A stretch of 64,000 nt of DNA, taken from positions 29,799,501 through 29,863,500 of the forward strand of contig NC_079881.1 in the NCBI RefSeq assembly GCF_029227915.1. Reading direction: 5' to 3'. Position 1 is the first letter of the stretch. Each line of letters opens with the position of its first letter. Below the pieces are notes generated by a model that worked only from the letters and a program-made list of their open reading frames with translations, was not told where the DNA came from and did not search any database. This document shows positions 36,326-49,600 of the stretch, piece after piece. Source of the stretch: Hydractinia symbiolongicarpus (Eukaryota; Cnidaria; Hydrozoa; Anthoathecata; Hydractiniidae). A program made the position numbers and the translations under genes.

Positions 36326-39300
36326 AAATAGCGACTGTTTCGAAAACTAAATTTCATTGACTTTTTAACGGTGTCAGTCCGTTTGAGTAACAACGTTTGG
36401 GTCACCTATTCGTACCAACATGTGTTTAGCAATATTTTTCTGATATTACTAGGTTGCATCGCTTTTAACAATGAAACGATTGACTGTGGGACTTAATTGA
36501 ACTAACTTTGTATTGTCACCTGATAAATGTGATAAAGGAGACAATCGGACTCCAAGAAATAACACTCTTCTTAATTTTACATGATTGCCGAAACTCAGCG
36601 ATTACACTGGGCGCTGTGGTACCGCTTCATTTAAGAATTAAGATAAAAAAGTCATTCTTTACTGTGGGACCAATCCTAACCGTTATCGCGCGTTCAAGAA
36701 ATAGCAACAGTTTCAAAAACCATATTTCATTGACTTTCTAACGGTTTTAGTCCGTTTGAGTTACAACGGTTGGGTCACATATTCGTACCAACATGTGTTT
36801 AGCGATATTTTTCTGATATTACTAGGTTGCATCGCTTTTAACTATGAAACGATTGACTGTGGGACTTAATTGAACTAACTTTGGACTGTGACCTAATAAA
36901 TGTGATAAATAAGATCATTGGACTCCAAGAAATAACATTATTCTTAATTTGACGTGATTGCCGAAACTCAGCGATTACACTGGGCGCTGTGGTAGCGCTT
37001 CATTTAAGAATTAAGATAAAAAACTCATTTTTTTACTGTGGGACCAATCCTAGCCGTTATCGCGCGCTGAAGAAATAGCAACAGTTTCAAAAACTACATT
37101 TCATTGACTTTCTAACAGTGTCAGTCCGTTTAAGTTACAACGGTTGGGTCACATATTCGAATCAACATGTATTTAGCGATATTTTTCTGATATTACTAGG
37201 TTGCATTGCTTTTAACAATGAAACGATTGACTGTGGGACTTAATTGAACTAACTTTGGACTGTGACCTAATAAATGTGATAAATGAGATCATTGGACTCC
37301 AAGAAATAACATTCTTCTCAATTTGACATGATTGCCGAAACTCAGCGATTACACTGGGCGCTGTGGTAGCACTTCATTTAAAAATTTAGATTGTATAGAC
37401 ATTTTTTACTGTGGGACCAATCCTAGCCATTATCGCGCGCTGAAGAAATAGCGACTGTTTCGAAAACTAAATTTCATTGACTTTTTAACGGTGTCAGTCC
37501 GTTTGAGTTACAACGTTTGGGTCACCTATTCGTACCAACATGTGCTTAGCAATATTTTTCTGATATTACTAGGTTGCATCGCTTTTAACAATGAAACGAT
37601 TGAATGTGGGACTTAATTGAACTAACTTTGGACTGTGACCTGATAAATGTGATAAAGGAGACAATTGGACTTCAAGAAATAACATTCTTCTAATTTGACA
37701 TGATTGCCGGAACTCACAGATTACACTGGGTGCTGTGGTAGCATTTCAATTAAAAATTAAGATAAAAAAGTCATTTTTTACTGCGGGACCAATCCTAGCC
37801 GTTATCGCGCGCTGAAGAAATAGCGACAGTTTCAAAAACTACATTTCATTGACTTTTTAACGGTGTCAGTCCGTTTGAGTTACAACGGTTAGGTCACCTA
37901 TTCGTACCAACATGTGTTTAGCGATATTTTCTGATATTACTAGGTTGCATCGCTTTTAACAATGAAACGATTGACTGTGGGACTTAATTGAACTAACTTT
38001 GTATTGTCACCTGATAAATGTGATAAAGGAGACAATCGGACTCCAAGAAATAACACTCTTCTTAATTTGACATGATTGCCGAAACTCAGCGATTACACTG
38101 GGCGCTGTGGTACCGCTTCATTTAAGAATTAAGATAAAAAAGTCATTCTTTACTGTGGGACCAATCCTAACCGTTATCGCGCGTTCAACAAATAGCAACA
38201 GTTTCAAAAACCATAATTCATTGACTTTCTAACAGTTTTAGTCCGTTTGAGTTACAACGGTTGGGTCACATATTCGTACCAACATGTGTTTAGTGATATT
38301 TTTCTGATATTACTAGGTTGCATCGCTTTTAACTATGAAACGATTGACTGTGGGACTTAATTGAACTAACTTTGGACTGTGACCTGATAAATGTGATAAA
38401 GGAGACAATTGGACTTCAAGAAATAACATTCTTCTAATTTGACATGATTGCCGGAACTCACAGATTACACTGGGTGCTGTGGTAGCATTTCAATTAAAAA
38501 TTAAGATAAAAAAGTCATTTTTTACTGCGGGACCAATCCTAGCCGTTATCGCGCGCTGAAGAAATAGCGACAGTTTCAAAAACTACATTTCATTGACTTT
38601 TTAACGGTGTCAGTCCGTTTGAGTTACAACGGTTAGGTCACCTATTCGTACCAACATGTGTTTAGCGATATTTTCTGATATTACTAGGTTGCATCGCTTT
38701 TAACAATGAAACGATTGACTGTGGGACTTAATTGAACTAACTTTGTATTGTCACCTGATAAATGTGATAAAGGAGACAATCGGACTCCAAGAAATAACAC
38801 TCTTCTTAATTTGACATGATTGCCGAAACTCAGCGATTACACTGGGCGCTGTGGTACCGCTTCATTTAAGAATTAAGATAAAAAAGTCATTCTTTACTGT
38901 GGGACCAATCCTAACCGTTATCGCGCGTTCAACAAATAGCAACAGTTTCAAAAACCATAATTCATTGACTTTCTAACGGTTTTAGTCCGTTTGAGTTACA
39001 ACGGTTGGGTCACATATTCGTACCAACATGTGTTTAGTGATATTTTTCTGATATTACTAGGTTGCATCGCTTTTAACTATGAAACGATTGACTGTGGGAC
39101 TTAATTGAACTAACTTTGGATTGTGACCTAATAAATGTGATAAATGAGATCATTGGACTCCAAGAAATAACATTATTCTTAATTTGACGTGATTGCCGAA
39201 ACTCAGCGATTACACTGGGCGCTGTGGTGGCGCTTCATTTAAGAATTAAGATAAAAAACTCATTTTTTTACTGTGGGACCAATCCTAGCCGTTTTTGCGC

Positions 39301-40620
39301 GCTGAAGAAATAGCAACAGTTTCAAAAACTACATTTCATTGACTTTTTAACGGTGTCAGTCCGTTTGAGTTACAACGTTTGGGTCACCTATTCGTACCAA
39401 CATGTGTTTAGCAATATTTTTCTGATATTACTAGGTTGTATCGCTTTTAACAATGAAACGATTGAATGTGGGACTTAATTGAACTAACTTTGGACTGTGA
39501 CCTGATAAATGTGATAAAGGAGACAATTGGACTTCAAGAAATAACATTCTTCTAATTTGACATGATTGCCGGAACTCACAGATTACACTGGGTGCTGTGG
39601 TAGCGCTTCAATTAAAAATTAAGATAAAAAAGTCATTTTTTACTGCGGGACCAATCCTAGCCGTTATCGCGCGCTGAAGAAATAGCGACAGTTTCAAAAA
39701 CTGCATTTCATTGACTTTTTAACGGTGTCAGTCCGTTTGAGTTACAACGGTTGGGTCACCTATTCGTACCAACATGTGTTTAGCGATATTTTCTGATATT
39801 ACTAGGTTGCATCGCTTTTAACAATGAAACGATTGACTGTGGGACTTAATTGAACTAACTTTGTATTGTCACCTGATAAATGTGATAAAGGAGACAATCG
39901 GACTCCAAGAAATAACACTCTTCTTAATTTGACATGATTGCCGAAACTCAGCGATTACACTGGGCGCTGTGGTACCGCTTCATTTAAGAATTAAGATAAA
40001 AAAGTCATTCTTTACTGTGGGACCAATCCTAACCGTTATCGCGCGTTCAAGAAATAGCAACAGTTTCAAAAACCATAATTCGTTGACTTTCTAACGGTTT
40101 TAGTCCGTTTGAGTTACAACGGTTGGGTCACATATTCGTACCAACATGTGTTTAGCGATATTTTTCTGATATTACTAGGTTGCATCGCTTTTAACTATGA
40201 AACGATTGACTGTGGGACTTAATTGAACTAACTTTGGACTGTGACCTAATAAATGTGATAAATGAGATCATTGGACTCCAAGAAATAACATTATTCTTAA
40301 TTTGACGTGATTGCCGAAACTCAGCGATTACACTGGGCGCTGTGGTAGCGCTTCATTTAAGAATTAAGATAAAAAACTCATTTTTTTACTGTGGGACCAA
40401 TCCTAGCCGTTTTTGCGCGCTGAAGAAATAGCAACAGTTTCAAAAACTACATTTCATTGACTTTCTAACAGTGTCAGTCCGTTTAAGTTACAACGGTTGG
40501 GTCACATATTCGAATCAACATGTATTTAGCGATATTTTTCTGATATTACTAGGTTGCATTGCTTTTAACAATGAAACGATTGACTGTGGGACTTAATTGA
40601 ACTAACTTTGCACTGTCACC
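36326..40620 (+). repeat. Irregular two-, three- and four-monomer higher-order repeats
   Basis: The variant TTTGTATTGTCACC occurs at about 36511, 38002, 38746 and 39864, spacings of four, two and three monomers. CATTCTTCTAATTTGAC, with a missing CTT, recurs at 37684, 38428 and 39546. AACATTATTCTTAATTTG occurs at 36937, 39172 and 40290. The same trimer, or a shortened or lengthened form of it, appears to have been copied repeatedly. Confidence 0.8.
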
Positions 40621-43600
40621 TGATAAATGTGATGAAGGAGACAATTGGACTCCAAGAAATAACATTCTTCTTAATTTGACATGATTGCCGAAACTCAGTG
40701 ATTACACTTGGCGCTGTGGTAGCGCTTCATTTAAAAATTAAGCTAAAAAAAGTCATTTTTTTACTGTAGGACCAATCCTAGCTGTTAGCACGCGCTGAAC
40801 AAAGAGCGATAGTTTCAAAAGCTACATTTCATTTACTTTGTAACGGTGTCAGTCCGTTTGAGTTACAACGATTGGGTCACATATACGTACCAACATGTAT
40901 TTAGCGATATTTATCTGACATTACTAGGTTGCATTGCTTTTAACAGTGAAACCATTGACTGTGGGACTTAATTGAACTAACTTTTGACTGTGACCTGATA
41001 AATGTGATAAATGAGACCAATAGATTCCAAGAAATAACATTCTTCTTAATTTGACGTGATTGTTGGTACTCAGCGATTCCACTGGGCGCTGTGGTATCGC
41101 TTCATTTAAAAATTTCGATATATAATTCATTCTTTAATGTGCGACCAATCCTATCCGTTATCGCGCGCTGAAGAAAGAGCGAGAGTTTCAAAAACTACAT
41201 TTCATTGACTTTCTAACGGTGTCAGTCCGTTTCAGTTACAACGGTTGGGTCACATATTCCTGCCAACATGTATTTAGCGATATTTTTCTGATATTACTAG
41301 ATTGCATCGCTTTTAACTATGAAACGATTGACTGTGGGACTTAATCGAACTAACTTTGGACTGTGACCTGATAAATGTGATAAATGAGACCATAGGCCTC
41401 CAAGAATTAACATTCTTCTTAATTTGACGTGATTGTTGGAACTCAGCGATTGCACTGGGCGCTGTGGTAGCAATTCATTTAAAAATTTAGATATATAAGT
41501 CATTTTTTAATGTGCGACCAATCCTATCCGTTATCGTGTGCTGAAGAAATAGCGAGAGTTTCAAAAACTAAATTTCATTGACTTTCTAACGGTGTCAGTC
41601 CGTTTCAGTTACAACGGTTGGGTCACATATTCGTACCAACATGTATTTAGACATATTTTTCTGATATTACTAGGTTGCATGGCTTTTAACTATGAAACGA
41701 TTGACTGTGGGACTTAATTGAACTAACTTTGCACTGTCACATAATAAATGTGATAAAGGAGACAATTGGACTCCAAGAAATAACATTCTTCTTAATTTGA
41801 CATGATTGCCAAAACTCAGTGATTACACTGGGCGCTGTGGTAGCGCTTCAGTTAAGAATTAAGCTAAAAAAAGTCATTTTTTTACTGTGGGACCAATCCT
41901 AGTCGTTAGCACGCGCTGAACAAAGAGCGATAGTTTCAAAAGCTACATTTCATTGACGTTCTAACGGTGTCAGGCCGTTTGAGTTACAACGGTTGGGTCA
42001 CATATTCGTACCAACATGTATTTAGCGATATTTATCTGATATTACTAGGTTGCATCGCTTTTAACAGTGAAACGATTGACTGTGGGACTTAATTGAACTA
42101 ATTTTGGACTGTTACCTGATAAATGTGATAAATGAGACAATTGGACTCAAAAAAATAACATTCTTCTTAATTTGACATGATTGCCGGAACTCAGCGATTA
42201 CACTGGGCGTTGTGGTAGCGCTTCATTTAAAAATTTAGATAAATAAGTCATTCTTTACTGTGGGATCAATCCTATCCGTGATCGCGCGCTGAAGAAACAG
42301 CGATAATTTCAGAAGCTACATTTCATTGACTTTGTAACAGTGTCAGTCCGTTTGAGTTACAACGGTTGGGTCACATATACGTACCAACATGTATTTAGCG
42401 ATATTTATCTGACATTACTAGGTTGCATCGCTTTTAACAGTGAAACGATTGACTGTGGGACTTAATCGAACTAATTTAGGACTGTGACCTGATAAATGTG
42501 ATAAATGAGACCATAGGACTCCAAGAAGTAACATTCTTCTTAATTTGACGTGATTGTTGGAACTCAGCGATTGCTCTGGGCGCTGTGGTAGCGCTTCATT
42601 TAAAAATTTAGATATATAAGTCATTTTTTAATGTGCCACCAATCCTATCCGTTATCGTGCGCTGAAGAAATAGCGAGAGTTTCAAAAACTAAATTTCATT
42701 GACTTTCTAACGGTGTCAGTCCGTTTCAGTTACAACGGTTGGGTCACATATTCGTACCAACATGTATTTAGCGATATTTTTCTGATATTACTAGGTTGCA
42801 TCGCTTTAACCAATGAAACGATTGACTGTGGTACTAAATTGAACTGATTTTGGACTGTGACCTTATAAATGTTATAAGTGAGACAAGTGGACTTGCAGAA
42901 ATAACATTCTTCTTAATTTGACCTGATTGCCGGAACTCAGCGTTTACACTGGGCGCTTTGGTAGCGCTTCATTTGAAAATTTAGATAAGTAAGTCATTCT
43001 TTACTGTGGGATCAATCCTATCCGTTATAGCGCGCTGAAGAAACAGCGATAGTTTCACAAGCTACATTTCATTGACTTTGTAACGGTGTCAGTTCCTTTG
43101 AGTTACAACGGTTGGGTCACATATACGTACCAACATGTATTTAGCGATATTTATCTGACATTACTAGGTTGCATCGCTTTTAACAGTGAAACGATTGACT
43201 GTGGGACTTAATTGAACTAACTTTGGACTGTGACCTGATAAATGTGATAAATGAGACCATTTTATTCTAAGAAATAACATTCTTCTTAATTTGACGTGAT
43301 TGTTGGAACTCAGCGATTGCACTGGGCGGTGTGGTAGCGCTTCATTTAAAAATTTAGATATATAAGTCATTCTTTAATGTGCGACCAATCCTATTCGTTA
43401 TCGCGCGCTGAAAAAATAGCGAGAATTTCAAAACTACATTTCATTGACTTTCTAACGGTGTCAGTCCGTTTCAGTTACAACGGTTGGGTCACATATTCGT
43501 GCCAACATGTATTTAGTGATATTTTTCAGATATTACTAGGTTGCATCGCTTTTAACCATGAAACGATTGACTGTGGGACTTAATTGAACTAACTTTGCAC

Positions 43601-46600
43601 TGCCACCTGATAAATGTGATAAAGGAGACAATTGGACTCCAAGAAATAACATTCTTCTTAATTTGATAAGAATTTTGAAACACAGCGATTGCACTGGGCG
43701 CTGTGGTAGCGCTTCATTTAAAAATTTAGATATATAAGTCATTCTTTAATGTGCGACCAATCCTATTCGTTATCGCGCGCTGAAAAAATAGCGAGAGTTT
43801 CAAAACTACATTTCATTGACTTTCTAACGATGTCAGTCCGTTTGAGTTACAACGGTTGGGTCAAATATTCGTACCAACATGTATTTAGCGATATTTTTCT
43901 GATATTACTAGGGTGCATTGCTTTTAACTATGAAACGATTGACTCTGGGACTTAATTGAACTAACTTTGATCTGTGTCCTGATAATTGTGAAAATGGAGA
44001 AAATTGAACTCCAAGAAATAACATTCTTCTTAATTTAACATGATTGCCGAAACTCAGCGATTACTCTGGGCGCTGTGATAGCGCTTCATTTAAGAATTAT
44101 GCCAAAAAAAGTCATTTTTTTACTGTGGGACCAATCCTAGCCGTTAGCGCGCCCTGAAGAAATAGCGACAGTTTCAAAAACTAAATTTCATTGACTTTCT
44201 AACGGTGTCAGTCCGTTTCAGTTACAACGGTTGGGTCACATATTCGTACCAACATGTATTTAGCGATATTTTTCTGATATTACTAGGTTGCATCGCTTTA
44301 ACCAATGAAACGATTGACTGTGGTACTAAATTGAACTGATTTTGGACTGTGACCTTATAAATGTTATAAGTGAGACAAGTGGACTTGCAGAAATAACATT
44401 CTTCTTAATTTGATAAGAATTTTGAAACACAGCGATTACACTGGGCGCTGTCGTAGCACTTCATTTAAAAATTTAGATAAATAAGTCATTCTTTACTGTG
44501 GGACCAAACCTTTCCATAATCGCGCGCTGAAGAAATAGTGATAGTTTCAAAAACTACATTTCATTGACTTTTCTAACGATGTCAGTCCGTTTGAGTTACA
44601 ACGGTTGGGTCAAATATTCGTACCAACATGTATTTAGCGATATTTTTCTGATATTACTAGGATGCATTGCTTTTAACTATGAAACGATTGACTCTGGGAC
44701 TTAATTGAACTAACTTTGATCTGTGTCCTGATAATTGTGAAAATGGAGAAAATTGAACTCCAAGAAATAACATTCTTCTTAATTTAACATGATTGCCGAA
44801 ACTCAGCGATTACTCTGGGCGCTGTGGTAGCGCTTCATTTAAGAATTATGCCAAAAAAAGTCATTTTTTTACTGTGGGACCAATCCTAGCCGTTAGCGCG
44901 CGCTGAAGAAATAGCAATAGTTTCAAGAACTACATTTCATTGACTTTCTAACGATGTCAGTCAGTTTGAGTTACAACGGTTGGGTCACATATTTGTACCA
45001 ACATGTATTTAGCGATATTTATCTGATATTACTAGGTTGCATCGCTTTTAACAGTGAAACGATTGACTGTGGGACTTAATTGAACTAACTTTGGACTGTG
45101 GCCTGATAAATGTGATAAATGAGACCATTGGATTCCAAGAAATAACATTCTTCTTAATTTGACGTGATTGTTGGAACTCAGCGATTACACTGGGCGCTGT
45201 GGTAGCGCTTCATTTAAATATTTAGATATGTAAGTCATTCTTTAATGTGCGACCAATCCTATCCGTTATCGCGCGCTGAAGAAATAGCGAGAGTTTCAAA
45301 AACTACATTTCATTGACTTTCTAACAGTGTCAGTCCGTTTCAGTTACAACGGTTGGGTCACATATTCGTGCCAACATGTATTTAGAGATATTTTTCTGAT
45401 ATTACTAGGTTGCATCGCTTTTAACCATGAAACGATTGACTGTGGGACTTAATTGAACTAACTTTGCACTGCCACCTGATAAATGTGATGAAGGAGACAA
45501 TTGGACTCCAAGAAATAACATTCTTCTTAATTTGATGTGAATGTTGAAACACAGCGATTACACTGGGCGCTGTGGTGGCGCTTCATTTAAAAATTTAGAT
45601 AAATAAGTCATTCTTTACTGTGGGACCAATCCTTTCCATTATCGCGCGCTGAAGAACTAGCGATAGTTTCAAAAACTACATTTCATTGACTTTTCCAACG
45701 ATGTCAGTCCGTTTGAGTTACAACGGTTGGGTCAAATATTCGTACCAACATGTATTTAGCGATATTTTTCTGATGTTACTAGGGTGCATCGCTTTTAACT
45801 ATGAAACAATTGACTCTGGGACTTAATTGAACTAACTTTGATCTGTGTCCTGATAATTGTGACAAAGGAGAAAATTGGACTCCAAGAAATAACATTCTTC
45901 TTAATTTAACATGATTGCCGAAACTCAGAGATTACTCTGGGCGCTGTGGTAGCGCTTCATTTCAGAATTATGCCAAAAAAAGTCATTTTTTTTACTGTGG
46001 GACCAATCCTATCCGTTAGCGCGCGGTGAAGAAATAGCAATAGTTTCAAGAACTACATTTCATTGACTTTCTAACGGTGTCAGTCCGTTTGAGTTACAAC
46101 GGTTGGGTCACATATTCGTAGCAACATGTATTTAGCAATATTTATCTGATATTACTAGGTTGCATCGCTTTTAACAGTGAAACGATTGACTGTGGGACTT
46201 AATTGAACTAACTTTGGACTGTATCCTGATGAATGTGATAAATGAGACAATTGAACTCCAAGAAATAAAATTCTTCCTAATTTGATGTGAATGCCGAAAC
46301 ACAGCGATTACACTGGGCGTTGTGGGAGCGCTTCATTTAAGAATTAAGCTAAAAAAGTCATTTTTTTTACTGTGGGACCAATCCTAGCCGTAACCACTCG
46401 CTGAACAAAGAGCGATAGTTTCAAAAGCTACATTTCATTGACTTTCTAACGGTGTCAGTCCGTTTGAGTTACAACGGTTGGGTCACATATTCGTGCCAAC
46501 ATGTATTTAGCGATATTTATCTGATATTACTAGGATGTATTGCTTTTAACCATGAAACGATTGACTGTGGAACTTAATTGAACTAACTTTGCACTGTCAC

Positions 46601-49600
46601 CTGATAAATGTGATAAATGAGACCATTGGATTCCAAGAAATAACATTCTTCTTAATTTGACGTGATTGTTGGAACTCAGCGATTGCACTGGGCGCTGTGG
46701 TAGCGCTTCATTTGAAAATTTAGATATGTAAGTCATTCTTTAATGTGCGAGCAATCCTATCCGTTATCGCGCGCTGAACAAAGAGCGATAGTTTCAAAAG
46801 CTACATTTAATTGACTTTCTAACGGTGTCAGTCCGTTTGAGTGGCAACGGTTGGGTCACATATTCGTACCAACATGTATTTAGCGATATTTTTCTGATAT
46901 TACTAGGTTGCATTGCTTTTAACTATGAAACGATTGACTGTGGGACTTAATTGAACTAATTTTGCACTGTCACCTGATAAATGTGATAAAGGAGACAATT
47001 GGACTCTAAGAAATAACGTTCTTCTTAATTTGACATGATTGCCGAAACTCAGCGATTACTCTGGGCGCTGTGGTAGCGCTTCATTTAAGAATTATGCCAA
47101 AAAAACTCATTTTTTACTGTGGGACCAATCCTAGCCGTTAACGCGCGGTGAAGAAATTGCAATAGTTTCAAGAACTATATTTCATTGACTTTCTAACGGT
47201 GTCAGTCCGTTTGAGTTACAACGGTTAGGTCACATATTCGTACCAACATTTATTTAGCAATATTTATCTGATTTTACGAGGTTGCATCGCTTTTAACAGT
47301 GAAACGATTGCCTGTGGGACTTAATTGAACTAACTTTGGACTGTAACCTGATAAATGTGATAAATGATACAATTGAACTCCAAGAAATAACATTCTTCTT
47401 AATTTGATGTGAATGCCGAAACACAGCGATTACACTGGGCGCTGTTGTAGCGCTTCATTTAAAAATTTGGATAAATAAGTCATTCTTTACTGTGGGACCA
47501 ATCCTAGCCGTTAACGCGCGGTGAAGAAATAGCAATAGTTTCAAGAACTATATTTCATTGACTTTCTAACGGTGTCAGTCCGTTTGAGTTACAACGGTTA
47601 AGTCACATATTCGTACCAACATGTATTTAGCAATATTTATCTGATATTACGAGGTTGCATCGCTTTTAACAGTGAAACGATTGACTGTGGGACTTAATTG
47701 AACTTTCTTTGGACTGTAACCTGATAAATGTGGTAAATGATACAATTGAACTCCAAGAAATCACATTCTTCTTAATGTGATGCGAATGCCGAAACACAGC
47801 GATTACACTGGGCGCTGTTGTAGCGCTTCATATAAAAATTTGGATAAATAAGTCATTCTTTACTGTGGGACCAATCCTTTCTATTATCGCGCGCTGAAGA
47901 AATAGCGATAGTTTCAAAAACTACATTTCATTGACTTTTCTAACGGTGTCAGTCCGTTTGAGTTACAACGGTTGGGTCACATATTCGTGCCAACATGTAT
48001 TTAGCGATATTTTTCTGATATTACTAGGTTGCATCGCTTTTAACCATGAAACGATTGACTGTGGGACTTAATTGAACTAACTTTGCACTGTGACCTGATA
48101 AATGTGATAAATGAGACCATTGGATTCCAAGAAATAACTTTCTTCTTAATTTGACGTGATTGTTGGAACTCAGCGATTGCACTGGGCGCTGTGGTAGCGC
48201 TTCATTTAAAAATTTAGATATGTAAGTCATTCTTTAATGTGCGACCAATCCTATCCCTTATCGCGCGCTGAAGAAATAGCGAGAGTTTCAAAAACTACAT
48301 TTCATTGACTTTCTAACGGTGTCAGTCCGTTTCAGTTACAACGGTTGGGTCACATATTCGTGCCAACATGTATTTAGCGATATTTTTCTGATATTACTAG
48401 GTTGCATCGCTTTTAACCATGAAACGATTGACTGTGGAAATTAATTGAACTAACTTTGCACTGTCACCTGATAAATGTGATAAAGGAGACAATTGGACTC
48501 CAAGAAATAACATTCTTCCTTATTTAACATGATTGCCGAAACTCAGTGATTACACTGGGCGCTGTGGGAGCGCTTCATTTAAGTATTAAGCTGAAAAAGT
48601 CATTTTTTTATTGTGGGACCAATCCTAGCCGTTACCACGCGCTGAACAAAGAGCGATAGTTTCAAAAGCTACATTTCATTGACTTTTTAACGGTGTCAGT
48701 CCGTTTGAGTTACAACGGTTGGGTCACATATTCGTACCAACATGTATTTAGCGATATTTTTCTGATATTACTAGGTTGCATCGCTTTTAACTATGAAACG
48801 ATTGACTGTGGGACTTAATTGAACTAATTTTGCACTGTCACCTGATAAATGTGATAAAGGAGACAATTGGACTCCAAGAAATAACGTTCTTCTTAATTTG
48901 ACATGATTGCCGAAACTTAGCGATTACTCTGGGCGCTGTGGTAGCGCTTCATTTAAGAATTATGCCAAAAAAAGTCATTTTTTTACTGTGGGACCAATCC
49001 TAGCCGTTAACGCGCGGTGAAGAAATAGCAATAGTTTCAAGAATTACATTTCTTTGACTTTCTAACGGTGTCAGTCCGTTTGAGTTACAACGGTCGGGTC
49101 ACATATTCGTACCAACATGTATTTAACAATATTTATCTGATATTACTAGGTTGCATCGCTTTTAACAGTGAAACGATTGACTGTGGGACTTAATTGAACT
49201 AACTTTGGACTGTAACCTGATAAATGTGATAAATGATACAATTGAACTCCAAGAAATAACATTCTTCTTAATTTGATGTGAATGCCGAAACACAGCGATT
49301 ACACTGGGCGCTGTTGTAGCGCTTCATTTAAAAATTTAGATAAATAAGTCATTCTTTACTGTGGGACCAATCCTTTCCATAATCGCGCGCTGAAGAAATA
49401 GCTATAGTTTCAAAAACTACATTTCATTGACTTTTCTAACGGTGTCAGTCCGTTTGAGTTACAACGGTTGGGTCACATATTCGTGCCAACATGTACTTAG
49501 CGATATTTTTCTGATATTACTAGGTTGCATCGCTTTTAACAGTGAAACGATTGACTGTGGGACTTAATTGAACTAACTTTGCACTGTCACCTGATAAATG

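Noticed and set aside
31288-36741. Plus-strand open frames at 31288-31476 and 36508-36741
   Set aside because: Chance open stretches in satellite monomers, related to each other only through the repeat.
43377-43955. Plus-strand 68-codon open frames at 43377-43583 and 43749-43955
   Set aside because: Two adjacent satellite monomers give the same shadow frame one period apart; nothing supports coding.
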